In this document: positions 22,713-33,776 of the stretch, one piece after another
Layout of the letters: each line of letters opens with the position of its first letter
How positions within the stretch are numbered: position 1 is the stretch's first letter
Source of the DNA: Austropuccinia psidii
Taxonomy: Eukaryota; Basidiomycota; Pucciniomycetes; Pucciniales; Sphaerophragmiaceae
Reading direction: 5' to 3'
Length of the DNA stretch: 64,000 nucleotides
Assembly: GCA_023105745.1 (NCBI GenBank)
Contig: JALGQZ010000003.1
Span: forward strand, 77,598,696-77,662,695
Program-made: the position numbers and the translations under genes
Notes under the pieces: generated by a model
What the model saw: the letters and a program-made list of their open reading frames with translations, nothing else
Databases searched by the model: none
Told to the model about the DNA's origin: nothing

Positions 22713-24847
22713 TCAATCTCTTGAAGAATCAGGTCCTGGCTTGTCAGGATATAAATGGTGAAAATCCTTGATAAGCTCAGGGAAATTCTTGATGAGGTTT
22801 TTGGTTAGTTCCCAAGTGGATCTTTCTGGGTCTTGACTTAAAATTTTCCATTTCAAGAAGTACCATGATTTTCCTCTCTTAATCTTGGAATCCAGACTTT
22901 GAGAGACTTCACATTCCTCTTCTTCTTCAATGATGATTGGAGGAGGAGGCTCTTGATGTGTATTTGGGATTGTTGATGTCTTGACTGGTTCAAGGAGGGA
23001 AATGTGGAAAGCTGGGTGAATGGATTTCCATTGGGATGGAAGCTTGAGGTAGTAAGCATGAGTACTAACTTTCTTCAGGATTGGAAAATGACCTAAACAT
23101 CTTTCAGACAGTTTCTTGGTGGGCCTAGTTGATTTTATGTTCTTGGAAGAGAGCCATACCATGTCACCAGGATTGAAAACAGGTGGACTTGCTCTACTTT
23201 TATCTTCATACCTCTTAAACCTGTTTATGGCAACTTCAAGTTCTCTCTCGACATCTTGCTGTACTGATTGAATTTTTGTTGATAACTTTCCAGCAGGAGT
23301 ATCTTGCCTGATGTGAAATGAGTAAAATTGTGGATATCTTCCATAAACAGTAAAAAATGGTGATTGTTTTGTTGAAGAGTGATCAGAATTATTGTAGGAA
23401 AAGTTTTCCAGAGGGAGCCAGGTGTTCCAATCATCTTGATGATAACTGAAATACATCCAAAAATACTGTTCTAGTATCTCATCTACTCTCTCTGTCTGTC
23501 CATCAGTTTCTGGATGGTAAGAATTTGACAGATCTCTTGAAATCTTGAGCTTCTGACACAGATTGATCCAAAAGGAAGAAACAAAAAGTGAACCTCTATC
23601 ACTAACAATGCTTGAAGGCACACCATGATTTGAAAATATATTCTTAATAAATAAATGGGCCAGATCCAGTGAAGTTATTGAAGAAATTGTTGGAATAAAA
23701 ACTGGCATTTTTTGAGAATCTGTCCACTTTGAAAAGAATTGAGTCAAAAGAATTGGACAGTGGTAATTGAGTGATGAAATCCATTGAAAGAAAAATCCAA
23801 GGACAATTTGGAATTGGAACAGGCTTGAGGAGTCCAAACTTCTTGTGATTAATATTTTTGCTTCTTGAGCACTTTTGAAAGGATGATACATAATCCTTCA
23901 TAAATTGAGTCATTCAAGACCAGTGGAAATCCCGCTTGACAAGTTTGAGAGTCTTCTCTTGGCCAGGGTGTCCAGCTAGAGGAGAATCATGCCTTTTTTG
24001 AAGTATACTGAGTTAGATTGTGGGGTCATTTGGAACCACCACCCAATCTCTGAACAGGAGAAGCTGGGAAGAGGAATCAAGAAAGTAATCTTGGACAGAT
24101 TTACCTTTACCCAATTCTTGCAGGATACCTCTGTACTGAGAGTCTTGCCATAGTTTCTTCTAAATTGACTCAATCAAATTTGCAAAGCATTCCACCTTGA
24201 CTACAAAAAATCTTGAGGGTTGAATGTCATCTTGCTTAATGAGTTTTTGAAAATTAATTTGATTCTTGCTGATGAAATCCTCTGCCTTCTCCAGATAAAC
24301 ATTGTCCCCACGTGATAAGGCATCCAGAAGCGTGGGTAGGCGGCCAGGGAGGTAAGTAATAGAGAAATGAAATTCAGAAAGGAATTAAGCCCAGCAGGCT
24401 TGAAGGCATGAAGTATTGCAAGGAAGAGTGATTGGAGAGAACTTCAAAAGGGGAAGAGAGTGAAAGAAGAAAAGCTCTCCAGTGCTTGAAAGCCCAGACT
24501 ATGGCAAGGTGTTCCTTGTCATGAATCTCATAGTTGAGCTCTTCTGAAAGAGGCTTGCGGCTATAAAATGCAATAACTTGTCTTCCTGGCTCAGAATCCT
24601 AACTCAGTACAGCACCCAAGGAATAATCAGATGCATTTGTCTACAAAATGGTGGGTAGAGAAGGACTGAAGTGGGAAAGGATTGTAGCTGTAGTGAAGGC
24701 CTCTTTGAGTTGTGACACTGACTAAGAACTTCCTCATCAAGGGGAAAACATGAATCTTTCTTGAGGAAACTGGTGAGTGAACCAATCTTCTTTGAATAAT
24801 ACTTGATGAAACAGCGGTAGGAATTGGCAAAGCCTAGGACTGATCAA
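22713..24847 (-). pseudogene. E' pol remnant: RT end, RNase H, integrase, chromodomain
   Basis: Read right to left. From 24847: the reverse transcriptase tail (GFANSYRCFIKYYSKKI), an RNase H remnant (NYEIHDKEHLAIVWA), then the integrase zinc-binding region (HDSPLAGHPGQEK). Next come the catalytic core (SMDFITQLP; VSDRGSLF; DGQTERV), a GPY/F-like module and a chromodomain ending LYPDKPGPD. The last 390 codons (about 23800-22713) are open, but the rest has several stops and at least two frameshifts, including one near 23700. The catalytic D, D and E can still be seen across frames. One zinc-ligand Cys reads Phe (SSFQKC for SSCQQC in D). Clearly inactive. The chromodomain places it in the chromovirus clade. 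Confidence 0.82.
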
Positions 24848-25098
24848 TGTAAGATAAGTCTATGAGACTTGTTGATAATATTACTATTAATCAACAGTCC
24901 TATGACTGTTCTTATGAAATATAATAATGAAATTATTATAACCACAATTAAATAAATAAATAATGAATTATTTCTTTTACTTGTTATACACTACTAGTGA
25001 TTATGACAGTAAGAAGTAATTGTCTACTAGGATCAATTACAAGAAGTATTTAAGAATAAAACTTCTTTATTAAAATAATACAGCTATTTTAATATATA

Positions 25099-27034
25099 TG
25101 TAAGGTTTAACTATGAAACAATAAGTAAAAATTACTAATATTTTACTTATTGTACTATGAATGTCCTTATAAATGAAATAAATAAGATAAAAATAATTAT
25201 AATAATAAATAATTGCTATAATTATGGCATAAAATAATTATATTATTAAATAAATATAATAATATATATAAAATGAATATATTAATATAAGATAATTAAT
25301 ATATTTGAAAGCACTTTATTATTGTTACCAACAAATAATAAAGGCATAAAAAGATTTTTTTTATTAATAAAAAACAATTAATAACAACAATATCACCAAT
25401 ATTAAAGCTATAAATTAATATAAATACTATTTATATTAATTATAGAATTATTAAAAGTAATAATAGAGAAATACCCTACTTTTAATGCTTAATATAATAA
25501 TTTTGAATAATTTTATGCCTAGAAATATAATTACAACTTATTTGAATTGTAGTTAGAATAAAATTTAAGAGAAATTACAAACTTTCTTGGTTTTACATGG
25601 AATTGAGGTTTTTTAAGAGAAATTTAAACAAAACAATTAAATAATTGCAATAATCACTTCGAAGATGAAGATTAGTATAAGATTATATTTGGTCTTTAAT
25701 AGTTTAAAATCTTTATATATAAAGAATAAAGAAATTACCTTTTAATTTAATGATTTAATTTTTTGTAAGCGTCTGAGGGGGAAATAGAGTAAAAAGAGCT
25801 CTATTTATATTAAATTCCTTCCTATTATAGTCCAAAAGGCTTCTAGTAGACGTGAACTGATCATATCCACTGGAACTGATCAATATTTCAAGGTTTGGTG
25901 ATGATTACATGATGATCAAACCATATTATCTCATTATTACACCATTATTTAGAGTTATCACTATAACTCTAAGTTTGATGACGTCAAGGATTTGCAGAAT
26001 ACCAAAATTTGTGTATTTTATTAGTTTTAATCATAAACTAACAGTATTAACCAATTCTATCACTCATATTACTGTTAAACTTAATTTAAGGTTACAGTGA
26101 GTGATCATAAATGATCAAATTAAGCTCAAACTTTGATCCTTAATAACTTTTAAGTTTTGCACGCTACAGCAATTCAGAGAGTGAGCTCTGATAGCTTGGA
26201 ACAACCTTATCATTCTGCCAAGAGGATTCCATTACATCATCAAAAATCTCTTTTTGATGATTTTTCTTGTAACTCATCTTTTCTGTTGAAATTTAATATT
26301 TTAAACTTAAAGCCATGATTTCAAGGGGTTATACCTTGAATATTATAGTAAAAAAAACATTATTCACGAATGAACTAGTAGAATCCAACTGTCTACTTTT
26401 TTTTAAGTTTGGACCACTTTCACAACAAAGTGGTCAACAGCTCTATTGATTTTAATCAATAATCCCTTACAGGTTTTAACCTTGTTTATAACTTGTGAAA
26501 TAAACTTCATCTCTGTATTCCTACAGTAGGTACGTGATTGATTTATTTTTGGTTCATCACTCTATCATGCATATTTCAAAAGATATTAGCTAAAATCCTT
26601 CAATATATGTGTTGACCAAACAAGTGCATATATTCAGCTTAACTCCTTAAGTATTGACTTTGGAGATTAGATTCTTAATTGTTTTAGGTGTGGAGCTTTA
26701 TGGGGAATCCGATGGTACCCCTTACTTCACATGTTGTTTCATTGGTATTTGAAATAATTTAGGATTTATGCTTTTTATAAGGTATTATTACTTATAACTC
26801 ATTAAATATTGACTTTACAGATATGCCATAAAAAAGGTATATGTGTATTTTACCATGGGGAATCCAATGGTGTAATTTATTTCAAATTTTTATTCATTTT
26901 TTTCAAGTTAAACCAGGTTTTCTGCCAATTTATGGCATTTTTGTAGGTTTAAGGGAATTTTTTTTGATGTATAATTATTTTAAATATTTCTTGTGACCTT
27001 TTTTGGGTATGGGGTCATATCCCAAAGGTTCACA
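25099..27034 (-). repeat. Solo LTR of the A family (1936 bp)
   Basis: Reverse complement of the element A LTR, from TGTAAGGTTTAACTATG to GGTTCACA (GGCTCACA in A). Flanked by ATATA (25094-25098 and 27035-27039). No internal sequence. More diverged from the element A LTRs than those are from each other. The TATA box region is retained near 25800. A 63-codon frame at 25909 is not a credible gene. Confidence 0.93.
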
Positions 27035-27149
27035 ATATAATTATCTTATGTAAGAATAATTATAAATATAATTCTTGAAGAAAACAATTAATAGAGAAAT
27101 CCTTTAAGAATTAAGATAAATCACTCACTAATACTCCAAAGAACTTATC

Positions 27150-28946
27150 TGTAAGGGGTGGATATGAAACTTTGATTAAAAATCAAGTACTTTTCCTGTC
27201 CTCAAAATTTGTATAAGGTAAAAAATCAATTAAAAATAGTAAGAAATATCATTTGTAAGAGAAAACACGCCAATTTTATTGCTTAGAGATTTATTAGTAT
27301 AAAACAATGAAAATTTATCCAGAAAATACTCTACAAAAGATATTTTAAGGCTACAAAAGAAATTTCTTCAAGAGCAATTTCAATTGGAATTAATTGAGCA
27401 AAGAACTGCAAGCAATTAATTAAAGAACAAAGTCTTCAAAAAGAATATTAAAGAGAAAACACCCCCAAAAGTGACCAGAGTGAATTTGGAAACAAAGTGA
27501 CAAAGTTTACAGTGATGAAAGATGCTTTAATTCACTTTTGGGGTGGTTCAGGGGTAAAAATGATTATAAGAGTTACAAACAATGATTATAATGATTTTTT
27601 CACATGGTTAAAAGGTTTAAAATGATTTATGAAAAGTGGTTGGAATATTTTATTGATTGGTTTAACAGTGTTTAAACTAATTAATAAAAGGAAAAGATTC
27701 TAACATGAAGAGAAAAGTGGGGCAAAGAAGACATTCTTTTATAGCCATCAATTTTCTTACTCCAAAAGTAAAGTTTACTCTTGTCAGTCGTGAAAAACAG
27801 TCTGAAAACAGAAAGGCCAATTATGGCATCATTGAACCCTGGTTTAGACCAAAAAAGGGCTGGTTTAAGCCATTTTTAGCCATTTTAGACCCTTAAATCA
27901 GCCATTACTATAACAATACCTGGTCTAGAGCCTTCAAAACACGTCAGAATGTGTGTAGGAGGCGTAGAATCCAGTTAAAACTGTTTTTACTATGATTGTT
28001 TTATCTTAAGGGTAGTTTTACCCTCTTGGAAACAGTTATAACTGCCCTGGTTGGTATCGAAACCTCATCATCAATTGAGTCCACAGACCCTGTAACTCAA
28101 TTCCAGGCCAAAAGTGATGAACTTTTGAATGAATTTTGACATCCCACGCCTGTCAGCAAGGTATTTGGGGGTCTAGCTCCCCCTTAGACCTGGAGTTCCT
28201 TTTCCCCCCCAAATTTAATCTTTCCCATTTATTTTTCCTTTAATTCCTCATCATGTATTATACTTATAATTTACATATGTAATTCAATTCAATTGTACAG
28301 TACAATACAGTAATAATTGACACCTCATATGTAAATCAAAGTTCACTTATGTAATACATGCGCACATTTTGACATTTCAGTTGAATTCAATTGAAAATAC
28401 TTCAATTCCTCATAACTTCTAAACTAAACACAACACCTCAATTTTAACACAAAAATTGATGGTTAACACCACATGTGGTGTGAATTAAGTTAAAGTTTTG
28501 AGGATTTTCAACTTTTGTATTGAAAATACTAAAAACTTAATTTAAGCTTATTTAGAGTTGAGTTACAGAAATTTCATCCAGAGGTGACCCCACCTGATTT
28601 TTTATGAGGAATCCAATGGTGTGATAATTTCTTCATGTGAATTTATTGGATAAAAAGTTATAATATATTTTATATAACTTTTTACCAAAAATATTTTAAT
28701 TCCACAATTTTTATTAAAAATTCATTTTTACTTGATTTTTACAAGTAAAAATATAATTTCATAATTTTAAATTTTATTGTAATTTTATTTTATAATTATA
28801 ATTAAATTTTGATTTTTAAATATAAATTTGTATTTATATTTCAATTTTTATTTTTATAATATAAATAAATTTATTTTATTTATATTTGTACCTTAATTTA
28901 TCTTTTGTGGTCTTTTGGGTATATGAAAATACCTCTAAGGCTCACA
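27150..28946 (-). repeat. Solo LTR of the B family (1797 bp)
   Basis: From TGTAAGGGGTGGATATG to AAGGCTCACA, the same ends as the element B 5' LTR. Flanked by TTATC (27145-27149 and 28947-28951). Inserted in C4 only 110 bp from the A-type solo LTR. Confidence 0.94.
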
Positions 28947-30414
28947 TTATCAAAGATAAAAGTAGAGAAATTTGATGGATAATTGTGGATTTAAAGGATA
29001 AAAAATGAATATATAAAAGTATTACAACAATATATAGTTTATTGCTATGATTTTAAGTCCTTCTGATTGATTCTGAAAGAATAAAACACTTAAGAAAAAG
29101 TTTTAACTAATACTTGTTGGTAATGAAGGTATAATAAAATAATGTGATAATTTTGAAAAAAGAGCAAGAGGAGGCCTCTTTTAAGTCTAAAACAGCTCAC
29201 AGATGCATTCCATGGAGCAAAATGAAAACCAGTGAGTGAGAAAATAATAAAACCTTTTGGAGTATTGATTGCATCATCTGTTGTCACATAAGATTATCAT
29301 AATTACTTAATTGGTGCTTTTACGTGACTACCAACCCATTTATGGTTAAGAATAAAAGGAGTAAAAGCTGTAAATCTTCTTTTATTCCAAAATAATCATT
29401 GATTTCTCAAAGTTATCAATTATATTGGAAATTTTATCACACAGTGTATGTTCTGTGAATTTTTAAAGATTCAGTATTTCACATGGAATCATCAAAAACG
29501 GACTGTAAGTAAAATGTTTAATTGTACTTTTGAATGTATAATTATTTTTGGCTTCTATATGAATTATACAGTTATTAATTGGTCCTGAAATTTTCACAAG
29601 GATTAATTAGGAATTGTATTTTTAATGAATTTTTGATGTTCTTACCTCATTTCTACATAGAATTGCAAATAGAAGTATATAGCTGGTTTCTAGGACGTAA
29701 ATCAATGGATAGTAGTCCAAAAAGGGTTTTAATTACTCTTTTGGGGCTTATCCATGGAAATTAATTAATAATTGACATGATTACAGGAGTCTAAGCTGGT
29801 TTTTATCTCCTTGGCATGTCAAAATAGCAGCTTATTTGCTATTTTCTTATGATATAATGAAATTTTGACTTGGTAACCAAGTTCCCAAAAGGTTTTAGTT
29901 TACTAATTGGGTAAAGATCATCCATTTATCCAAGTTTCAGAGCTTTCCACACCACAGAGGCCTCAGAAGTTGGTACCCTGGCTCTCTTTGATGTCTTTTG
30001 TCCCCCTTGACTATTTTTTACATCAAAATAGAAATTCAGGCTTATAGTGGGATATCCATGATGGGTGTACCAAACATTTATGTAAGAATACAATGATATT
30101 AAGTGCCAAAAACATGAATAGCACTATTCTTAGTGTATATGCATCATGGTATTTCTCACAATCCCATTATTTTGGCATGAATTTTAGAAAAACAAACATT
30201 TTCACAGATCTTTTATGTGGTATTGAAGTATTTTCCATATTACCACCTCAAAGAGTTGATTTGAGCTTATTCACTCTATTGAGCTACCCTAGGTGAAATT
30301 TTGTGTAGAATCCAAATCTGGCATTAAATCCATGGATTTACTTACTCAAGAAAAGGCTATTCATCTTTTTTGAAATCAAAAATGATGAAATTTGAATATA
30401 TGCATGACTTATGG

Positions 30415-31084
30415 TGTTAGCCTGGGGCCTCTAACGTGGCTTCCAGTCTAGTTATTAGTAATTTCAATAAACTAAGTAGGTAGTGGAATACTATTATTAT
30501 AAGTAATAGGTGCGTCACTTTTGTTTATAACAGAGTACTGTCAGTATTTAAGCTTCAACAGTACTATAGCTGGGTAAAGTGAATTGAATCACTTTTAAAA
30601 GTGAGAGCGCTAATTTCCCAAATTAAAAGTAAGTAATTTTAATTTGAAAAAAAGTATATTGATAAGAGCTCTGAGGAATCATTCTCAAGTAGAATGATCC
30701 TCTTTAAATGTTGTAGGTACAAAATCAAATCAAGACACAAATAAACTGATAAACTGTTTAGAAGAAAATATATTGTTATAGTAACCTGATCTATAGCCAG
30801 GGAGATGCTGTTTCTATAGAAGCAAAGTTACCATCTCAACAAATTAAAAGGGTGTTATAGAAACAAGATGAAACAATATTTCTATAACTACAAAATCTTA
30901 AATGAGTGACTTGGAAATGAGATTACTATAACAACTAATCTTAAAAGAGTGACTTATAAAAAATAGAAGAAAACAAAATTAAAACTGAATTTACACAGAT
31001 CAATTGAAATAATTCAAAGAAAATTTAATGAAAGTGTTTGGAGCTTGTGTAGCATGTAATTCTTTTCATGCTTGCAGGCTCACA
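30415..31084. repeat. Element F left LTR (670 bp)
   Basis: From TGTTAGCCTGGGG to GCAGGCTCACA. The ends form an imperfect inverted repeat (TGTTAGCC/GGCTCACA). It shows the empty target site (CTATAGCCAGG) that element D occupies in the right LTR. Confidence 0.92.
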
Positions 31085-31133
31085 TTTGGTAACACAAAAA
31101 AAAAGTTAAAAAAAAAGGTTATACTATGTGAAA

Positions 31134-32348
31134 TTAATTGTGTAGAGTTTGAATTTTCGAAATGACATCTTTTAATTTTAAGTCATTGTAATAGTTTGAT
31201 TTCTCGTCTTGAATTTTTAAATTGTTGAAGGTTTCTAATATCTTGAATTCTTGTTCAGTTAGCAGTTTTCTAAAAAGTCGTCCCTTTAAAATTAACTTTA
31301 TTCGAGTTCCTAGGGTGTTGTAAATTTTTTCTTCATGTAGTAATTCATATAATTCAATTTCTTGATTCAATCCTCTCAATATTTGTGTTATTTTTCTTGA
31401 TGCTAATTTTTTTGTTGAAATTGGTTGATCTTGCAAACTTTTAAGAATGTCATCCTGAATTGAATTTGTAATTTTGGAACTGTTAGATGCATTGTTGATT
31501 TTCGAGCAATTTTTTGCATTTTCAATTTTACTAGTTTTATTTATTTCTTCTTTAACACTACTACTAAGGATTTTATTGTTTCCTTTTAAAAAATTAGTTG
31601 AATTTCTATCAGAAGTGGCTAGATTGGGGCTTTTATTGCTGAAGTCCTTAGAAATCCTATCGTCATTAGTCTTAGTAACAGTCGTATCTAGTGCTTTACT
31701 GAGATCTGTGTTGATGTTGGAACTAGTGCCAAAGGTCGTAGGTTTTGAATTGTGCTCCTTTTCATTATAGATCTCATTGTTATTCGTGTCAGGTTGATTG
31801 GAGCTAAAGTTACTATCCTTCTTGATAGTATTCGCGTTGATGCCTTTACTGTACTCTGCAAGTGTATTGGGCTTGCATGCGGGGGAAAGATCTGAATTTA
31901 ATGAGAGGTTGACAGTGGTATTACCACTGTAAGCTTCTGAACCAGTATTCTCCATGCGATTTGCTATTAATTCAGTCGATGAGTTGCTGGATTCATTACG
32001 CTTCATTCTTTCTTGATCCTCACCAACAGCAAGATATGCTGTATGTTCTCTACATTGTTTTGTTGTTTTAAAAACAGGAGTGCAAGTACTCACATTGTTT
32101 TGTAAGATGCTAGTTCTGCAAATAACTGAGTTTTCGTCGCCTGAGTGATACCGATGCTTCCAAGCATTGGAACGAGCAGTAGGTTTTCCTTGCCAACGAC
32201 GATAAGCTAATTGGTTAATAGCATTATGACTAGTCATAATATTTGTTAGATGACTAGTAATCAAACTAATGTCTTTCATGAGCAAAGACATCTGGTTGAA
32301 AGCTTGAAGAACTGTCGGGTCCATGACAGTAATAGCTTGATTTTTCAT
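31134..32348 (-). CDS. Unrecognised 404-aa protein of element F
   Basis: Single intact ORF, ATG at 32348 (MKNQAITVMDPTVLQ), filling most of the internal region. A 404-codon run without stops in such AT-rich DNA is very unlikely by chance. Residues 1-50 look helical and Met/Leu/Ile-rich. The middle (about 80-300) is low-complexity Ser/Asn/Thr/Lys. The last 90 residues are charged and helix-prone (LASRKITQILRGLNQEIEL; LFRKLLTEQEF). No zinc knuckle, protease, polymerase or integrase motif, signal peptide or membrane segment. If F is minus-oriented it may be a stand-alone Gag-like protein; if plus-oriented it is an antisense or captured gene. I do not recognise the family. Confidence 0.65.
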   Translation of the reverse strand: MKNQAITVMDPTVLQAFNQMSLLMKDISLITSHLTNIMTSHNAINQLAYRRWQGKPTARSNAWKHRYHSGDENSVICRTSILQNNVSTCTPVFKTTKQCREHTAYLAVGEDQERMKRNESSNSSTELIANRMENTGSEAYSGNTTVNLSLNSDLSPACKPNTLAEYSKGINANTIKKDSNFSSNQPDTNNNEIYNEKEHNSKPTTFGTSSNINTDLSKALDTTVTKTNDDRISKDFSNKSPNLATSDRNSTNFLKGNNKILSSSVKEEINKTSKIENAKNCSKINNASNSSKITNSIQDDILKSLQDQPISTKKLASRKITQILRGLNQEIELYELLHEEKIYNTLGTRIKLILKGRLFRKLLTEQEFKILETFNNLKIQDEKSNYYNDLKLKDVISKIQTLHN

Positions 32349-33105
32349 GTTGGATAGTAGTAGAAATGAATCCAACGAGTTTTAGAGAATTTTAATGATG
32401 ATTTTAGCGTTTTGGTATCTTGATTCTTCAAAACTTTGAATTAGATTAAAAAGAATATCAGAAAGACGTTGATATTTTGATTTTGGAGGGAAGAGTGGAT
32501 TGAAGATGTAAAACTTATTATTAATTAGGTATTCTGACGTCTAATTAGTTTATTAGAATTAATTAATTAATTAATTAGTTCTAATTTGAATTTTTTGAAT
32601 TTTAATATATTAAATGTTAGCCTGGGGCCTCTAACGTGGCTTCCAGTCTAGTTATCAGTAATTTTAATAAACTAAATAGGTAGTGGAATACTATTATTAT
32701 AAGTAATAGGTGCGTCACTTTTGTTTATAACAGAGTACTGTCAGTATTTAAGCTTCAACAGTACTATAGCTGGGTAAAGTGAATTGAATCACTTTTAAAA
32801 GTGAGAGCGCTAATTTCCCAAATTAAAAGTAAGTAATTTTAATTTGAAAAAAAGTATATTGATAAGAGCTCTGAGGAATCATTCTCAAGTAGAATGATCC
32901 TCTTTAAATGTTGTAGGTACAAAATCAAATCAAGACACAAATAAACTGATAAACTGTTTAGAAGAAAATATATTGTTATAGTAACCTGATCTATAGTGTC
33001 ACAGCCAAGGAGGCAGGGGCATTTCCAATCATCATCAGCAAATCATTATATCATGGATACCCTTCAAAACCCAATCAGCAAGGGGGTTTCATTCAAGACT
33101 CTCCA

Positions 33106-33269
33106 AATACAGTTTTCATACAGGCAAGATCCAAATACAGTTTCAAACCTCAATACAGTTTCATACAGGCAAGACTCAAATACAGGATTCACCAAATACA
33201 GGCCTGTAATCAATACAGGCGCAAATACCTGTATTGACTGTATAACCTGTATTGGATTCACCAATACAG
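33106..33269 (+). promoter_or_regulatory. AATACAG motif cluster in D U3
   Basis: Seven direct AATACAG and two inverted CTGTATT copies in about 165 bp, some followed by G to give AATACAGG. Repeated at 41703-41866 in the 3' LTR and in similar form in the D2 LTR (about 51797-51945). Position upstream of the TATA-like element suggests an enhancer or binding-site array; the binding factor is unknown. Confidence 0.5.
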
Positions 33270-33389
33270 GATTCAATCCCACATCCAACTTTTTCCAGCA
33301 TACAGACAAGTATCTCAACACTCAAACTCCAAGGCTGGTATTTCTCACATATACCAGCCCCTCTTCACCCACCTGGGGGTTTTTCCCCC

Positions 33390-33403
33390 AGTTAATTAAA
33401 ATA
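33390..33403 (+). promoter_or_regulatory. Self-primer candidate in D LTR
   Basis: AGTTAATTAAAATA, about 40 bp after the TATA-like motif, is perfectly complementary over 14 nt to 33763-33776 just after the LTR. If transcription starts here, the RNA 5' end could fold back and prime reverse transcription as in Tf1. Confidence 0.6.
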
Positions 33404-33762
33404 GTTGATTTATTATTTAATATTATTTTATTCTCACTTTTGGAATATTATTTTATTATTTATTAAGTTAGTCTTTGCCTTCCCTCACCTGTTCAGTAGA
33501 GTCCTGGTGGCCATATCCTTTATTAATCCTTTTCTCTTTTCTGAACAGGTTGAAACAGTGACTCAGGATTATTTGTGGTTGGCTCTTTATTATTGCTTTT
33601 GTTTTGTCTCTCTTATCTTTTATGCTTATTATTTTATGACTAGGAATTTATCCTCTTACTCCATTACTCTTATCATTTGAGTATTTTCTTCTGAGCCCTC
33701 CATAAGTAAGTCTGTTCACTGAGTGCCAGGCCCTCTTCATTTTAGAAGAGCCCCTGTGACAT

Positions 33763-33776
33763 TATTTTAATTAACT
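33763..33776 (+). other. Element D primer-binding site, self-priming type
   Basis: TATTTTAATTAACT starts one base after the LTR. There is no TGG-starting tRNA-type site here. It pairs with 33390-33403 over 14 bases. Confidence 0.6.

Larger units (their letters stand above)
20275..24847 (-). mobile_element. Element E', 3' part of a decayed Ty3/Gypsy chromovirus
   Basis: Minus-strand fragment. The 3' LTR is at 20275-21921, the 3' noncoding region at 21922-22712 and pol from mid reverse transcriptase to chromodomain at 22713-24847. The 5' LTR, gag, protease and first half of reverse transcriptase are missing; the right end is cut abruptly by LTR C4. Closest in the window to element E. Confidence 0.85.
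32997..33761 (+). repeat. Element D 5' LTR (765 bp)
   Basis: U3 carries an AATACAG motif cluster (33106-33269) and a TATA-like CACATATACC (about 33346-33355). A hairpin follows (CTGGGGG/CCCCCAG around 33373-33391), then the self-primer candidate at 33390. R-U5 would be the remaining 370 bp. Small frames inside are not genes. Confidence 0.95.

Noticed and set aside
27705..27896. 63-codon frame conserved between the two B LTR copies
   Set aside because: Lies on the strand opposite to the LTR's sense, short, and conserved only as LTR sequence.
33064..33321. 85-codon minus-strand frame, identical in both D LTRs
   Set aside because: Identity follows from LTR identity; the frame reads through the AATACAG array and is not kept in D2.
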